This document shows positions 20,013 to 28,860 of a DNA stretch of 64,000 nt, one piece after another (positions within the stretch are counted from its first letter, which is position 1; the number at the start of each line of letters is the position of its first letter). Source of the DNA: Corynebacterium aurimucosum ATCC 700975 (GTDB taxonomy: Bacteria; Actinomycetota; Actinomycetes; Mycobacteriales; Mycobacteriaceae); the NCBI RefSeq assembly GCF_007672725.1, contig NZ_VDTC01000001.1:412453-476452 (forward strand), given 5' to 3'. Below the pieces are notes generated by a model, which made no database searches, was not told the DNA's origin, and was given only the letters and a program-made list of their open reading frames with translations. Made by a program: the position numbers and the translations under genes.

Positions 20013-20123
20013 CGAATTACCTCTTTCCTGTGGTACCGGAGTGCCGCCACGATGAATAACAGCGCCCCGTCCGGATGCTCACGCGTTGTGGGCCACCGGA
20101 GGATGAACGTTTGAACATGCGCA

Positions 20124-20160
20124 AAAGCGCACGGCGTTCAAGTTTAGAACACCGTGCGCC
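20124..20160 (-). terminator. Hairpin terminator between nusG and rplK
   Basis: A 13-bp stem (20128-20140 / 20148-20160; one G-U) with a 7-base loop is followed on the minus strand by TTTT. It may partly terminate nusG transcription; rplKA would then also need its own promoter, which I could not pick out. Confidence 0.6.
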
Positions 20161-20177
20161 CAGCTCAAAATCGCTTT

Positions 20178-21083
20178 TTAGGAGATGCGCTCGATTTCCG
20201 TCGGGGACAGCTCCACCGGGGTCTCGCGGCCGAAGATGGACACTAGGCCCTGCATCTTGCCGGTCTCTGGATCGATCTCGGAGATGGTGGCGGATACGGA
20301 AGCCAGCGGGCCGGACAGGATGGTGACGGCCTCGCCCACCTCGAAGTCGTGAGCATAAGCCTTCGCGGCCTCCTTCTCCGGCATGGCAACAACCTGCTCG
20401 CCCTCGGAGTCTGCGGCGGAAGCCTCCGGGGAGACCGTCGTGTCATTCGGCATGAGGAACTTAGCCACGTCGCGGATCTTCACCGGGGTGGCGTTGCCCT
20501 CGTTGCCCACGAAGGAGGTCACACCCGGGGTATCGCGGACGACGGACCAGGCAGCGTCGTTAAGCTCCATGCGCACCAGCACGTAGCCCGGAAGCAGCTT
20601 GCGCTTAACAACCTTCTTCTTGCCGTCCTTCTTCTCCAGAACCTGCTCGACCGGCACGACGACCTCAAAGATGGAATCCTCCACCTCGAGGGTCTGGGCG
20701 CGCATGTCCAGGTTGGTCTTCACCTTGTTCTCGTAGCCGGAGTAGCACTGGATGATGTACCACTTGCCCGGCTGCTTCTTCAGTTCGCGGGTGAATGCGC
20801 GCAGGCGGGTCTTGTACTCGGCGTCGGCGGCAGCGGCATCTGCTTCAGCGCTTGGCGACGTCTCCCCCGCTCCCTCAGCCTCAGCCTCGTCCGAGCCGCC
20901 GCCGAGGGCGGCCTCAGCGGCCTTGGTAGCAGCTTCCTTCTCGGCGGCTTCCTTCTCCTCGGCAGAAAGCTCCTCCTGCGGCTGCTGGGTTTCCTCAGTA
21001 GCCTCGACCGCTTCCGCGGCCTGTTCCTGGACGTTATCAATCATGGCCTGCTCGAGGGAGGTGCCAGTGTTTTCTTCGCTCAT
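20178..21083 (-). CDS. nusG: Transcription termination/antitermination factor NusG
   Basis: 301 residues. Residues 1 to about 88 are a very acidic, Ala/Glu-rich, probably disordered extension. From about 105 the NGN domain begins (KWYIIQCYSGYENKV...LLPGYVLVRM). The KOW domain follows (FEVGEAVTILSGPLASVSATISEI) and binds Rho or S10. Extended N-termini are common in actinobacterial NusG. It lies 139 bases downstream of secE, and the gap carries a long hairpin. Confidence 0.95.
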   Translation of the reverse strand: MSEENTGTSLEQAMIDNVQEQAAEAVEATEETQQPQEELSAEEKEAAEKEAATKAAEAALGGGSDEAEAEGAGETSPSAEADAAAADAEYKTRLRAFTRELKKQPGKWYIIQCYSGYENKVKTNLDMRAQTLEVEDSIFEVVVPVEQVLEKKDGKKKVVKRKLLPGYVLVRMELNDAAWSVVRDTPGVTSFVGNEGNATPVKIRDVAKFLMPNDTTVSPEASAADSEGEQVVAMPEKEAAKAYAHDFEVGEAVTILSGPLASVSATISEIDPETGKMQGLVSIFGRETPVELSPTEIERIS

Positions 21084-21150
21084 TGTCTGCTACTCCAAAA
21101 TTGTGTTCATTCTTCTAGTCCCCAACCAGGTTACCCGGCGGAACTAGGGC

Positions 21151-21200
21151 AAAAAGTATCCCGCCGTTTCCCCTAGTCGAGCTAGCGGGAAGGCGGCGGG
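21151..21200 (-). terminator. Long hairpin between secE and nusG (terminator/attenuator-like)
   Basis: Arms 21160-21173 and 21187-21200 (CCCGCCG/CGGCGGG plus TTTCCC/GGGAA) close an inner CTAG...CTAG stem. On the minus strand ATACTTTTTG follows. It could limit read-through from secE into nusG. No separate nusG promoter was recognised. Confidence 0.55.
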
Positions 21201-21222
21201 ATGAAAGTATGAGATTAGTTTA

Positions 21223-21549
21223 CTAAGGCGCGAGGATTGCTTCAACTCCGAGGCCGGTCAGCGTGTCTACGCCCCACACCAAGGCGGTGAGGACGATGAG
21301 GAAGGCGAAGGTCACGAGGACGTACTGCAGCATTTCCTTGCCGGTAGGCCAGACGACCTTCTTCATCTCAGAGACAACCTCGCCCGGGAAGGACCCGACG
21401 GAACCGCCGAAGGAATCTTCCTTCTTGTCCTCGACGCGTACGACGCGCTTGTCGGTGTAGGAATCGGTAGAGGTGGTCGCTGCGCCAGAGAGCTGACGCT
21501 TGCCGGTTGGGCGCGGAGCCCCGGTGCTCGGCTGCTTTTCATCGCTCAC
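21223..21549 (-). CDS. secE: Preprotein translocase subunit SecE
   Basis: 108 residues from the GTG at 21549, with AAGGAGG 6-10 bases upstream; an apparent longer frame runs into the tRNA-Trp gene. The charged N-terminal part is followed by the SecE motif FPGEVVSEMKKVVWPTGKEM and one C-terminal membrane helix (YVLVTFAFLIVLTALVWGV). It clamps SecY in the translocon. The order trpT-secE-nusG is conserved in actinobacteria. Confidence 0.95.
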   Translation of the reverse strand: MSDEKQPSTGAPRPTGKRQLSGAATTSTDSYTDKRVVRVEDKKEDSFGGSVGSFPGEVVSEMKKVVWPTGKEMLQYVLVTFAFLIVLTALVWGVDTLTGLGVEAILAP

Positions 21550-21573
21550 GGCGATTCCCTCCTTGAAGTGATG

Positions 21574-21649
21574 TGGCAGGGGCGACAGGACTCGAACCTG
21601 CAACCTACGGTTTTGGAGACCGTTGCGCTACCAATTGCGCCACGCCCCT
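21574..21649 (-). tRNA. tRNA-Trp (CCA)
   Basis: Cloverleaf with acceptor AGGGGCG/CGCCCCT, discriminator G and encoded CCA. The anticodon loop CTCCAAA gives anticodon CCA, and the T-loop is TTCGAGT. It lies 24 bases upstream of secE on the same strand, the usual actinobacterial arrangement. Confidence 0.95.
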
Positions 21650-21740
21650 TTGCGTGCCCTTTTGGGACAACGCACAACCCTACCAGAACGATGATTCCCC
21701 ATGGAAACCACGTGCCGTATAAGGCTGGGAGTCGGTAATG

Positions 21741-21767
21741 AAAAAGCGCCCGTGTGCGGGCGCTTTT
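21741..21767 (-). terminator. Terminator after tRNA-Thr/tRNA-Met
   Basis: Near-perfect hairpin AAAAGCGCCCG (21742-21752) / CGGGCGCTTTT (21757-21767) with loop TGTG. It has a T-run on both strands. It separates the tRNA pair from trpT-secE, which must have its own promoter (a TAGGGT box near 21677 is a weak candidate). Confidence 0.85.
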
Positions 21768-21776
21768 CTTTCCCGG

Positions 21777-21848
21777 TAGCGATGGCGAGAATTGAACTCG
21801 CGACACAGCGATTATGAGTCGCTTGCTCTACCACTGAGCTACACCGCC
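21777..21848 (-). tRNA. tRNA-Met (CAT)
   Basis: Anticodon stem-loop GCGACTCATAATCGC gives anticodon CAT. The T-arm is GCGAG-TTCAATT-CTCGC. Acceptor GGCGGTG pairs with CATCGCT (two G-U). No CCA is encoded. The acceptor pairs at position 1, so this is the elongator type rather than initiator. Confidence 0.93.
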
Positions 21849-21882
21849 ATATTCACCTTCTGGGACCTTCCAGAAACATGAA

Positions 21883-21958
21883 TGGAGCCCCCTGACAGAA
21901 TCGAACTGTCGACCTTTTCCTTACCATGGAAACGCTCTGCCGACTGAGCTAAGGGGGC
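21883..21958 (-). tRNA. tRNA-Thr (GGT)
   Basis: Acceptor GCCCCCT/AGGGGGC, discriminator T, encoded CCA. Anticodon stem TTTCC/GGAAA closes loop ATGGTAA, anticodon GGT. It is co-oriented with tRNA-Met 34 bases downstream. Confidence 0.95.
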
Positions 21959-22164
21959 ACAGCCTCTTTGAGTAACGGACTTTCATCCGCTGTGCTCTCG
22001 TTGAAGCCTTGAAAAGGTTAACCCGAAACGCTTAAACAACACAAATCGCCAGGATGGGACGTATTTTTAGGGCTTTTAAGCGCCCCAAGAACGCACCAAA
22101 ACAACCACCGTGCCGAGCAGACGACAACTAAGCCGGGTACACGACCGTTCAATCGACGGAGCGA

Positions 22165-22224
22165 CATTTCGATCAAATAGCGTCCCAATTTCTCGATGCT
22201 CGGGCCCCTTATTTGATCGAAATG
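22165..22224. repeat. 58-bp palindromic repeat family, copy A
   Basis: Perfect inverted arms ATTTCGATCAAATA (22166-22179) and TATTTGATCGAAAT (22210-22223), plus one extra outer C-G pair, enclose a 30-base core. The core is 20/30 identical to copy C (read in reverse) and has the same 30-base length as copies B and C. Confidence 0.8.
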
Positions 22225-22271
22225 ACCCTTAACCCTCCCTTAGCCTTATGCCGCGGCCGGGCCGGGGATCG

Positions 22272-22307
22272 AAAAATCCCGCAGACACATCTTTGCGTCT
22301 GCGGGAT
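22272..22307 (-). terminator. Terminator of tRNA-Tyr
   Basis: 11-bp stem ATCCCGCAGAC (22276-22286) / GTCTGCGGGAT (22297-22307) followed on the minus strand by TTTTTCG. It lies just after the tRNA. Confidence 0.92.
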
Positions 22308-22315
22308 TCATTCTG

Positions 22316-22397
22316 TGCCAGGTAGAAGATTCGAACTTCTGAAGGCAATGCCGGCGGATTTACAGTCCGCTCCCTTTGGCCGCTCGGGCAACCTGGC
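22316..22397 (-). tRNA. tRNA-Tyr (GTA)
   Basis: Class II tRNA with a long variable arm, 82 nt. Acceptor GCCAGGT/ACCTGGC, discriminator A. Anticodon stem-loop GCGGACTGTAAATCCGC gives GTA. No CCA is encoded. Confidence 0.95.
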
Positions 22398-22473
22398 ATG
22401 CACTCTTGAGTGCGGTTATGTACTTTACTACGAAGTCCCGCCCGACATGCAAATCGCCTGGCAGGAGCACCTA

Positions 22474-23478
22474 TTAGCCCACGCGCTGGACCGTGTAGTC
22501 CGCCAACTGGCGCAGGGCTTCGCTGGCCGTGCATTCGGGCAGCAGGGAAAGCTGGTCTTCGACCACGCGCAGGTACGCGTTGACGTCGGCAAGCGCCTTG
22601 TCCCGGCCGCCGGACTTCCACAGCAGGTCGATGGCGCGCTTCACGGAGGCGTCATCGGTCAGCGGGCCCGTCAGGAGGGCACGGAGCTCGTCGCCGACCT
22701 CACCCTCCTCCTCCAGGGCATAGAGCACTGGCAGGGTGAACACGCCCTCGCGCAGGTCCGTGCCCGGGGTCTTCCCCGACTCCTCGGGATCGGAGAAGAT
22801 GTCGATGATATCGTCGACGATCTGGAAAATCATGCCCACGGCCGCACCGATCTGTCGCAGCGCCTCGCACTGCTCCGGGCCGGCGCCAGCGTGGTAAGCA
22901 CCCAGATAGCCGGCGGAGGCGATGAGCACCGCGGTCTTTTCCCGGATGACCGCCGTGTAATGCTCCACGGCGTTAGCTTCGCCGGCACCGATGGTTTCGC
23001 GCATCTGGCCGGTGACGAGCTCCTCGAAGGTCTCCGCGAAGTGCTCCACAGTGTGAGTATCCAGCTGGCTCATCAGCCGCGAAGCGTGCGCCAAGAGGGC
23101 ATCGCCCGCCAAAATCGCCACCGAGTTAGTCCAGCGGAAATTTGCAGAATCCACGCCGCGGCGGCGCTCCGCTTCATCCATGACATCGTCGTGATAGAGC
23201 GTGGCCACGTGGACCATTTCCACCACGGTTGCCGCCTTAATCACCTCAGGCGATTGCGAGCGTTCACCAAACTCGGAAGCCAGCAACGCCATCATCGGGC
23301 GGAAACGCTTGCCCCCAGCCAGGGAGAGGTGGCGCACCTTGTCTTTGATGAAGTCCTGCCCGCGGTCGAGCTCCGTATTCAGCAGGTCCTCTACAGCAGC
23401 CATCCCGGCGTTGATACGCTCGGTGAGCTGCGCATCCCCCAAGTCCACGTGCTTGGCGTGAGTTTGGCCGTGTGACAT
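22474..23478 (-). CDS. Polyprenyl diphosphate synthase (menaquinone side chain)
   Basis: 334 residues. The two Asp-rich motifs of trans-isoprenyl synthases are intact: YHDDVMDE (first Asp at residue 97) and FQIVDDIID. GGKRFRP binds the allylic diphosphate. The enzyme extends prenyl diphosphate with IPP units to the C40-C45 chain that MenA attaches. It is divergent from menJ, the same pairing as the mycobacterial GrcC1-MenJ genes. The exact chain length cannot be read from sequence. Confidence 0.92.
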   Translation of the reverse strand: MSHGQTHAKHVDLGDAQLTERINAGMAAVEDLLNTELDRGQDFIKDKVRHLSLAGGKRFRPMMALLASEFGERSQSPEVIKAATVVEMVHVATLYHDDVMDEAERRRGVDSANFRWTNSVAILAGDALLAHASRLMSQLDTHTVEHFAETFEELVTGQMRETIGAGEANAVEHYTAVIREKTAVLIASAGYLGAYHAGAGPEQCEALRQIGAAVGMIFQIVDDIIDIFSDPEESGKTPGTDLREGVFTLPVLYALEEEGEVGDELRALLTGPLTDDASVKRAIDLLWKSGGRDKALADVNAYLRVVEDQLSLLPECTASEALRQLADYTVQRVG

Positions 23479-23583
23479 TAAACGTGTTCCTTTAAGCTCA
23501 AAAATCCTAGTGTTTACCTACCGTAGCCCATGGCACGGCCCTCAACACACTTGTGGCCACTATCCCGTGCAATGATAGTCCCC

Positions 23584-24810
23584 ATGTCGGAGCAGATCGA
23601 TTCCACCCTTGTTGACGTCGCCATCGTCGGTGCCGGGCCCGCCGGCGCTGCCGCCGCTATCCACGCCGCGCGCGCTGGCCATGACACGCTGCTTGTCGAC
23701 GCCTCCCCCTTCCCCCGCGACAAGACCTGCGGCGATGGGCTGACCCCTCGCGCCATGCACCAGTTGGAGCTCCTCGGCATCGAGGTCAACGCCTCCTACC
23801 GCAACCGCGGGCTCAAGCTGCACGGCTTTGGCGGCACCGTAACCGCCCCGTGGCCTGAGACCTACCCCTCGCAGGTGGGAACGGCTCTACCTCGCTATGA
23901 ATTCGATGCGCTGCTCGTTGAGGCCGCCCAAGAAGCCGGCGCGCAGCTTCTCACCGGCACGGCGACGGCCCCGCAGCTCGAGGGCAACCGGCTGGCGGAG
24001 TTCTCCGTCGGCAAGCGCCGCGTGCGCGCGCGGTGGGTCATCGTGGCCGACGGCGTGCGCTCTACGTTTGGCAAACAGCTGGGCCGCACGTGGCACCGCG
24101 AGGAGGTCTACGGCATCGCAGCGCGCGCCTACGCCGATTCGCCCCACGACGGCGAGGAGTGGATGCACTCCCACGTGGAGCTCAAGGACCCTGAGGGGGT
24201 CGTACAACCTGGGTATGGCTGGATCTTCCCGCTAGGACAGGGGGTCAACATCGGTTTGGGTGCGCTCTCCACTGCCGCCCGCCCGGCTCGTCTCAACACC
24301 AAGAAGGCGCTTGATTTCTACGCTGAGCAGCAGCGTTCGGAGTGGGGCTTGGGCGAGCTGCGCAACGTCACCTCGGCGATGCTGCCCATGGGTGGCGCGG
24401 TGTCCGGGGTGGCCGGCGCGAACTGGATGCTGATTGGTGACGCCGCCGCCTGCGTCAACCCGCTCAACGGCGAGGGCATCGATTATGGCCTGGAGACGGC
24501 AGCACTAGCCGTGGAGATGCTCGGCACTAAGGACCTGACCTTGGCGTGGCCGGAGCGTCTGCGCGCCGAGTACGGCGAGGCCTTCCTGCTAGCCCGCACC
24601 GCGGCACGCCTGCTGACCTACCCGCAGTTCCTGCCGCTCGCCGGACCTGTGGCCATGCGCGGACCCATCGGCCGCATGCTCATGCCGGCCGCCGCACGCC
24701 TCATGGGCAACCTCATCACCGACGAGGACAAGGACCTGCTCGCCCGTGCCTGGCGGCTGGCGGGCGGGGCGGTCTCTGCGCTGCGCCGCGATACGCCTCT
24801 CTGGGCTTAA
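23584..24810 (+). CDS. menJ: Menaquinone beta-isoprene reductase (geranylgeranyl reductase family)
   Basis: 408 residues from the ATG at 23584 (MSEQIDSTLVDVAIVGAG). The FAD-binding GAGPAGAAAAIHAARAG begins near residue 15. The family motifs RDKTCGDGLTPRA and LIGDAAACVNPLNGEGIDYG are present. It is the likely ortholog of mycobacterial MenJ (Rv0561c), which saturates one isoprene unit of menaquinone. AATGAT 7 bases before the ATG predicts a leaderless mRNA, which decides this start over upstream in-frame codons. It converges with menG. Confidence 0.88.
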   Translation: MSEQIDSTLVDVAIVGAGPAGAAAAIHAARAGHDTLLVDASPFPRDKTCGDGLTPRAMHQLELLGIEVNASYRNRGLKLHGFGGTVTAPWPETYPSQVGTALPRYEFDALLVEAAQEAGAQLLTGTATAPQLEGNRLAEFSVGKRRVRARWVIVADGVRSTFGKQLGRTWHREEVYGIAARAYADSPHDGEEWMHSHVELKDPEGVVQPGYGWIFPLGQGVNIGLGALSTAARPARLNTKKALDFYAEQQRSEWGLGELRNVTSAMLPMGGAVSGVAGANWMLIGDAAACVNPLNGEGIDYGLETAALAVEMLGTKDLTLAWPERLRAEYGEAFLLARTAARLLTYPQFLPLAGPVAMRGPIGRMLMPAAARLMGNLITDEDKDLLARAWRLAGGAVSALRRDTPLWA

Positions 24811-24815
24811 GCCCT

Positions 24816-25505
24816 TTAGGCCGGCTTCACCGCGGAGTGCAGCGCCACAATGCCGCACGTCAGGTTGCGCCAGCCTGCTTGCTCCCAGCCATTGCGGTTG
24901 ATGGCGGCGGCTAGCTCGTGCTGTTCCGGCCACGCACGGATGGATTCTGCGAGGTAGATATAGGCCTCCGGGTTGGAGGAGACCACCTTGGCAATCGGCG
25001 GCAGCAGGCGGGTCAGGTACTCCTTGTAGACGGTGCCGAAGACCGGGATGACCGGCTTGGAAAACTCCGCCACAGCCAGCCGCCCACCGGGCTTGGTCAC
25101 GCGCGCCATCTCCCGCAGGCCCAGCTCAAAGTCGTGGATATTGCGCAGACCATAGGAGATGGTCACCGCATCGAAGGTGTTATCCGCAAAAGGCAGGCGC
25201 ATTCCATCTCCAGCCACCTTGGGCACATCGCGCTCCGCGCCAGCCGCAAGCATGCCGAGTGAAAAGTCACAGGCCACGCACCACGCGCCGGATTTGGACA
25301 GCTCCTCCGTGGAAACAGCCGTTCCGGCGGCCAGGTCGAGGACCTTCTCCCCCGGCTTCAGGTTGAGCCGCTCGCGCGTCAAACGGCGCCAGCGCGCGTC
25401 CTGACCAAAGGACAGCACTGTGTTGGTGATGTCGTACTTCTTGCCCACCGCGTCAAACATGCGCGCGACATCGAAGGGCTTCTTCTCCAGATCTGCCTTA
25501 GACAC
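24816..25505 (-). CDS. menG: Demethylmenaquinone methyltransferase (UbiE/MenG)
   Basis: 229 residues from a GTG at 25505. SAM-binding motif [16 protein letters not shown] and the UbiE signatures [12 protein letters not shown] and [26 protein letters not shown] are clear. It methylates demethylmenaquinone, the final ring step. TAGACT 8 bases before the GTG suggests a separate leaderless start besides read-through from mgtA, whose stop is 11 bases upstream. Confidence 0.95.
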   Translation of the reverse strand: MSKADLEKKPFDVARMFDAVGKKYDITNTVLSFGQDARWRRLTRERLNLKPGEKVLDLAAGTAVSTEELSKSGAWCVACDFSLGMLAAGAERDVPKVAGDGMRLPFADNTFDAVTISYGLRNIHDFELGLREMARVTKPGGRLAVAEFSKPVIPVFGTVYKEYLTRLLPPIAKVVSSNPEAYIYLAESIRAWPEQHELAAAINRNGWEQAGWRNLTCGIVALHSAVKPA

Positions 25506-25516
25506 AAGCGCCTAGT

Positions 25517-26716
25517 CTAGGCCACGCGCGCCCCCAGGGCGCGAGCGGCCCAGCGCGGCAGCTCCGGGCGCTGGCCCAAAATGGTCAGCGGCACCTCGCG
25601 GACACCCTCCAGAACTTCCTCGTAGTAGCCCAGCAGCTGCTCACAGAGAGCCGGCCATGTCTTGGAGGCAATCGACTTCCGAGCATTCTCGCGCAGTTCC
25701 TCGTGGATCTCCGGATTGAGCAGCGCGTCCACAGCATTGGGGAGATCCTCGACGAACGTCGCAACGTCGAGAAGCAGCCCGTTATAGCCCTCCTCAATGA
25801 GGTCCACCGGACCGCCCGCGCGGGGGCCAATGGTGGGCACACCTGCGGCCTGCGCTTCCTGGATAGCCTGGCAGAAGGTTTCAAACTCGCCGGCGTGTAC
25901 GAAGATATCGAGGCTTGCATAGGCGGCTGCGAGCTCCTCGCCGCCCAGAGCACCGGTGAAGACCGCATCCGGCAGCTGGGCCTCCAGCAGCGGGCGCTCC
26001 GGACCATCGCCAACAATCACGAGCTGGATGTCCTCACGATCATTGAGCGCCGACAGACGGTGCACGCCCTTCTCCGCGGCTAATCGCCCCACGAAGCCGA
26101 CGATCTTTTTCTTCCCCGTGGGATCCCAGCTCCGGCGCAGCGCGGCAGAGCGCTTCGAGGGGTGGAAGCGCTCCGAGTCCACGCCGCGACCCCAGTGGCG
26201 CACGTTCTTGATGTGGTGCTTCTCCAAGTCACTGATGGTGAGCGAGGACGGCGCGAGAGTCATCTGGCAGGCGTTATGGATGGTGCGCAGCCACTCCCAC
26301 ACCCCATAGGCCAGTGCGGAAGCGTGGTACTTGGTGGCGAAACCGGCCACGTCGGTCTGGTATAGCGCCACGGCCGGAATGCGCAGCTGACGTGCAGAAA
26401 ATGCTCCCGCCGCTCCCAGGACGAAGGGGCTGGCCAGGTGGATGATGTCCGGTTTGAACTCGCGCAGCGCCTCATCCACCGCGGAGGTAGGAACGCCGAC
26501 CGGGAGCGAATCCACCAGCGGCACACGCACGGTGGGCACGCGCACGATGGTGAACCCGAGGTAATCGGGGATCTCCTCCTGTCCGTCCCGGGCACCGGGG
26601 GCGATGACAATGGCCTCGTGGCCGTGCTCGTGGAGGTGTTCGAGGACACGCAGCACGGAGTTGGTCACTCCGTTGACGTTAGGCAAGAAGGATTCCGCGA
26701 CGATGGCTACACGCAT
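25517..26716 (-). CDS. mgtA: GDP-mannose-dependent alpha-mannosyltransferase (GT4)
   Basis: About 400 residues beginning MRVAIVAESFLPNVNGVTNS. GT-B glycosyltransferase with the C-terminal donor-binding segment KIVGFVGRLAAEKGV ... FETFCQAIQEAQAAGVP (E-x7-E). It is the likely ortholog of C. glutamicum MgtA and mycobacterial Rv0557, which mannosylate glucuronyl-diacylglycerol or early PIM acceptors at the inner membrane. The start is uncertain: ATGs at 26728 and 26725 are also in frame, but AAAGGA is too close to them. The first overlaps the upstream stop as ATGA. Confidence 0.85.
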   Translation of the reverse strand: MRVAIVAESFLPNVNGVTNSVLRVLEHLHEHGHEAIVIAPGARDGQEEIPDYLGFTIVRVPTVRVPLVDSLPVGVPTSAVDEALREFKPDIIHLASPFVLGAAGAFSARQLRIPAVALYQTDVAGFATKYHASALAYGVWEWLRTIHNACQMTLAPSSLTISDLEKHHIKNVRHWGRGVDSERFHPSKRSAALRRSWDPTGKKKIVGFVGRLAAEKGVHRLSALNDREDIQLVIVGDGPERPLLEAQLPDAVFTGALGGEELAAAYASLDIFVHAGEFETFCQAIQEAQAAGVPTIGPRAGGPVDLIEEGYNGLLLDVATFVEDLPNAVDALLNPEIHEELRENARKSIASKTWPALCEQLLGYYEEVLEGVREVPLTILGQRPELPRWAARALGARVA

Positions 26717-26724
26717 GCGCCCCA

Positions 26725-27168
26725 TCATTCCTTTTCTGAGTGCTCGGTTGGTAACGCACGTACTAAATTCCGGTTAATTTTCCCGCTCCCCCACCAGCAC
26801 GCGCCGGCAATCAGAGTAGCCACGGCTGCGGAGGACAACGCCGGGATGATCGATAGCGTCCATTCCCGGCCCTCTACCTTGACCAAGTCCGGGTTGCTCT
26901 TGGCGTAGAGCACCCACACCTGCTGGCCTTCTCCCAGCCCAGTGGGATAGAGCAGGCCGGTGGGCGGGGTGTGATAGATCCCTTCGGAGTCCTGAAAGTC
27001 CACGAAAGTACGCAAGGTGCCGACATCCGTCACCGTGGCCAGGGCGCGCCCGGGGTTGGCGCCGATGGTGCGGTCATTGAAGAAGGGGCCGATCACCATA
27101 CCCGCCATGCCCACTAGTGCAGCGACATAGAGCACCAGGATCAGCTGGCGCACTCGGCGCCGCGGCAT
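26725..27168 (-). CDS. DUF3592-type small membrane protein
   Basis: 147 residues. Two membrane helices (about 7-28 and 105-127) flank an extracytoplasmic DUF3592-like beta domain (ATVTDVGTLRTFVDFQDSEG ... GEGQQVWVLYAKSNPD). The function is unknown. The position between menD and mgtA matches mycobacterial Rv0556, so the linkage is old. It starts directly after the menD stop. Confidence 0.82.
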   Translation of the reverse strand: MPRRRVRQLILVLYVAALVGMAGMVIGPFFNDRTIGANPGRALATVTDVGTLRTFVDFQDSEGIYHTPPTGLLYPTGLGEGQQVWVLYAKSNPDLVKVEGREWTLSIIPALSSAAVATLIAGACWWGSGKINRNLVRALPTEHSEKE

Positions 27169-28860
27169 TTACTGACCCACCTTGGCGTTCAGAGCCTCCT
27201 GCAGCGCGCGGCGCGAGGACCGGGTGGTGTGTGCCTCCACGACGGTGATGCCGGTGGAGTATTCCTTGAGGTCTGCCAAAACGTCGAGCAGCTCCTGTGC
27301 CGAGCTCACCTCGCGGTGCTCAGCGCCGCAGGCTTCCGCCAGCTTGGCGACGCCCACCCCATGCGGCGTCCCAAAGGCCCTCTCGAAGGAGGGGCGCAGG
27401 GGCTCGCGGCCTTGTTCAAGCACCTCGAAGATGCCGCCGCCGTCGTCGTTTGAGACGACGATGGTGAGGTTCTCCGGGCGCGGGTTGTCCTCGGGGAGGA
27501 TAAGGGAGGTGGCGTCGTGGAGGAAGGTGACATCCCCCATGAGCGCCACGGTGCGCGGGGCGCGGGGCGCGTCGGCCTCGCGGGACTGGGTGGCCAGCGC
27601 GATGCCGATGGCCTGTGCGATGGTGCCGTCGATGCCGGCGGCCCCGCGCGGCGAGTAGGTTTCCACGCCGTCGAAAGGCAGACCGATGAAGGAGGCATCC
27701 CGCACCGCGTTGGAGGCTCCGAGCACGAGGGTGTCGCCGACGGCGAGGGTGTCCCCCACCGCGGCGGCGACGTGGAGTCCGGTAAAGCCGATCTCGGGCT
27801 TGGTGGCGTCCTCGCCTGTGGCCTCCGCGAGGACCTCGCGTACACCCTCGGCCGCCATCTGTGCGGCGCCTTCGCAGATCTTCATCCATTCGCGCGTGGG
27901 CTCGCCGCTGGTCTTGACGGTGGTGCCCAACTGCGCAGCCGCACCGCGCGGGTTGGTGAAATCCTCCGTGCGGGACAGGCAGATGAGGTCGATATCGGGA
28001 TCACTGAGCAACGCCAGGACGCCGCGGTGCAGGGTGGGATGGCCCACGACGATAACCTGTTCCACCTTGGTGTTGACCACGTAATCATTGGCGGAGACTT
28101 GGGCGCGGCGGAAGAGGTGCGCCGCGGCCGGGTGCACCGGGTGATAGGGCGCGGGTGCAGTGGGCTCGGCAATGGTGGGGACGTCCTCCAGCCCCTCGAC
28201 CTCCCAGGCCTCATCGCCCGCGATGACGAGCGTGTTGCGGCTGAGATCGACGGCCACCTCGCCGTGATTGGACCAGCGCGGGGTGTGCGCGCGGTGCTGC
28301 GTGTAATCCGTCGGGGTGCTCGGCAGCTCCTCCCCTACCAGCGGGGCATCAAAGGCCACGTTGATGTGCACCTGGCGATCATTCAAAAAGCGCTCGGCAA
28401 TAAGCGGAACATCACTAGTGCTCTCCACCTGGGTGGTCTCTGCGTAAACCCCGAAGATGCCTGGCTGCTCGATGGTCTGGGACGCGCCCGTGCCCACCAA
28501 ACGGGCCGGGCGGTCCGCGCTGATCACCGCCAGCGGGGTGTGCGAATAGTGCGCCTCCACCATCGCAGGCAGCGTATTGGCCACCGCGGTGCCGGAGGTC
28601 ATGACGATGCCGACGTGCCTGCGCTGGACGCGGGCCAAACCTAAGGCGGCGAATGCGGCCGAGCGCTCATCAATGCGGGTATGCACGCGAATATCGCTGC
28701 GCGCAAGCAGGGCCAAAGACAACGGCGCATTGCGCGAGCCTGGGCAGAGGACGACGTCAGTCAGGTGACGCGAAAGCTGGGCTGCCAGAGCTTCGGCCAG
28801 CTGCATCGACTCCGGCTGTGAGGCTGCAGAGTTCTCAGCATGCGGCTCAGTATTAGGCAT
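27169..28860 (-). CDS. menD: SEPHCHC synthase (MenD)
   Basis: 563 residues from the ATG at 28860 ([11 protein letters not shown]), which overlaps the previous gene by 8 bases. The ThDP-dependent enzyme couples 2-oxoglutarate to isochorismate. Visible features are [13 protein letters not shown], the catalytic region [34 protein letters not shown] and the ThDP-metal motif GDVTFLHD...NDDGGGIF. A longer start at 28890 is possible but not conserved. Confidence 0.95.
   Translation of the reverse strand: MPNTEPHAENSAASQPESMQLAEALAAQLSRHLTDVVLCPGSRNAPLSLALLARSDIRVHTRIDERSAAFAALGLARVQRRHVGIVMTSGTAVANTLPAMVEAHYSHTPLAVISADRPARLVGTGASQTIEQPGIFGVYAETTQVESTSDVPLIAERFLNDRQVHINVAFDAPLVGEELPSTPTDYTQHRAHTPRWSNHGEVAVDLSRNTLVIAGDEAWEVEGLEDVPTIAEPTAPAPYHPVHPAAAHLFRRAQVSANDYVVNTKVEQVIVVGHPTLHRGVLALLSDPDIDLICLSRTEDFTNPRGAAAQLGTTVKTSGEPTREWMKICEGAAQMAAEGVREVLAEATGEDATKPEIGFTGLHVAAAVGDTLAVGDTLVLGASNAVRDASFIGLPFDGVETYSPRGAAGIDGTIAQAIGIALATQSREADAPRAPRTVALMGDVTFLHDATSLILPEDNPRPENLTIVVSNDDGGGIFEVLEQGREPLRPSFERAFGTPHGVGVAKLAEACGAEHREVSSAQELLDVLADLKEYSTGITVVEAHTTRSSRRALQEALNAKVGQ

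Larger units (their letters stand above)
21959..22315. other. Gap between tRNA-Thr and tRNA-Tyr
   Basis: About 357 bases without a gene. It holds palindromic element A (22165-22224) and the tRNA-Tyr terminator (22272-22307). The rest shows no feature I can support; a promoter for tRNA-Thr/Met must lie near 21970-22060 but no clear pair of boxes was seen. Confidence 0.6.
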
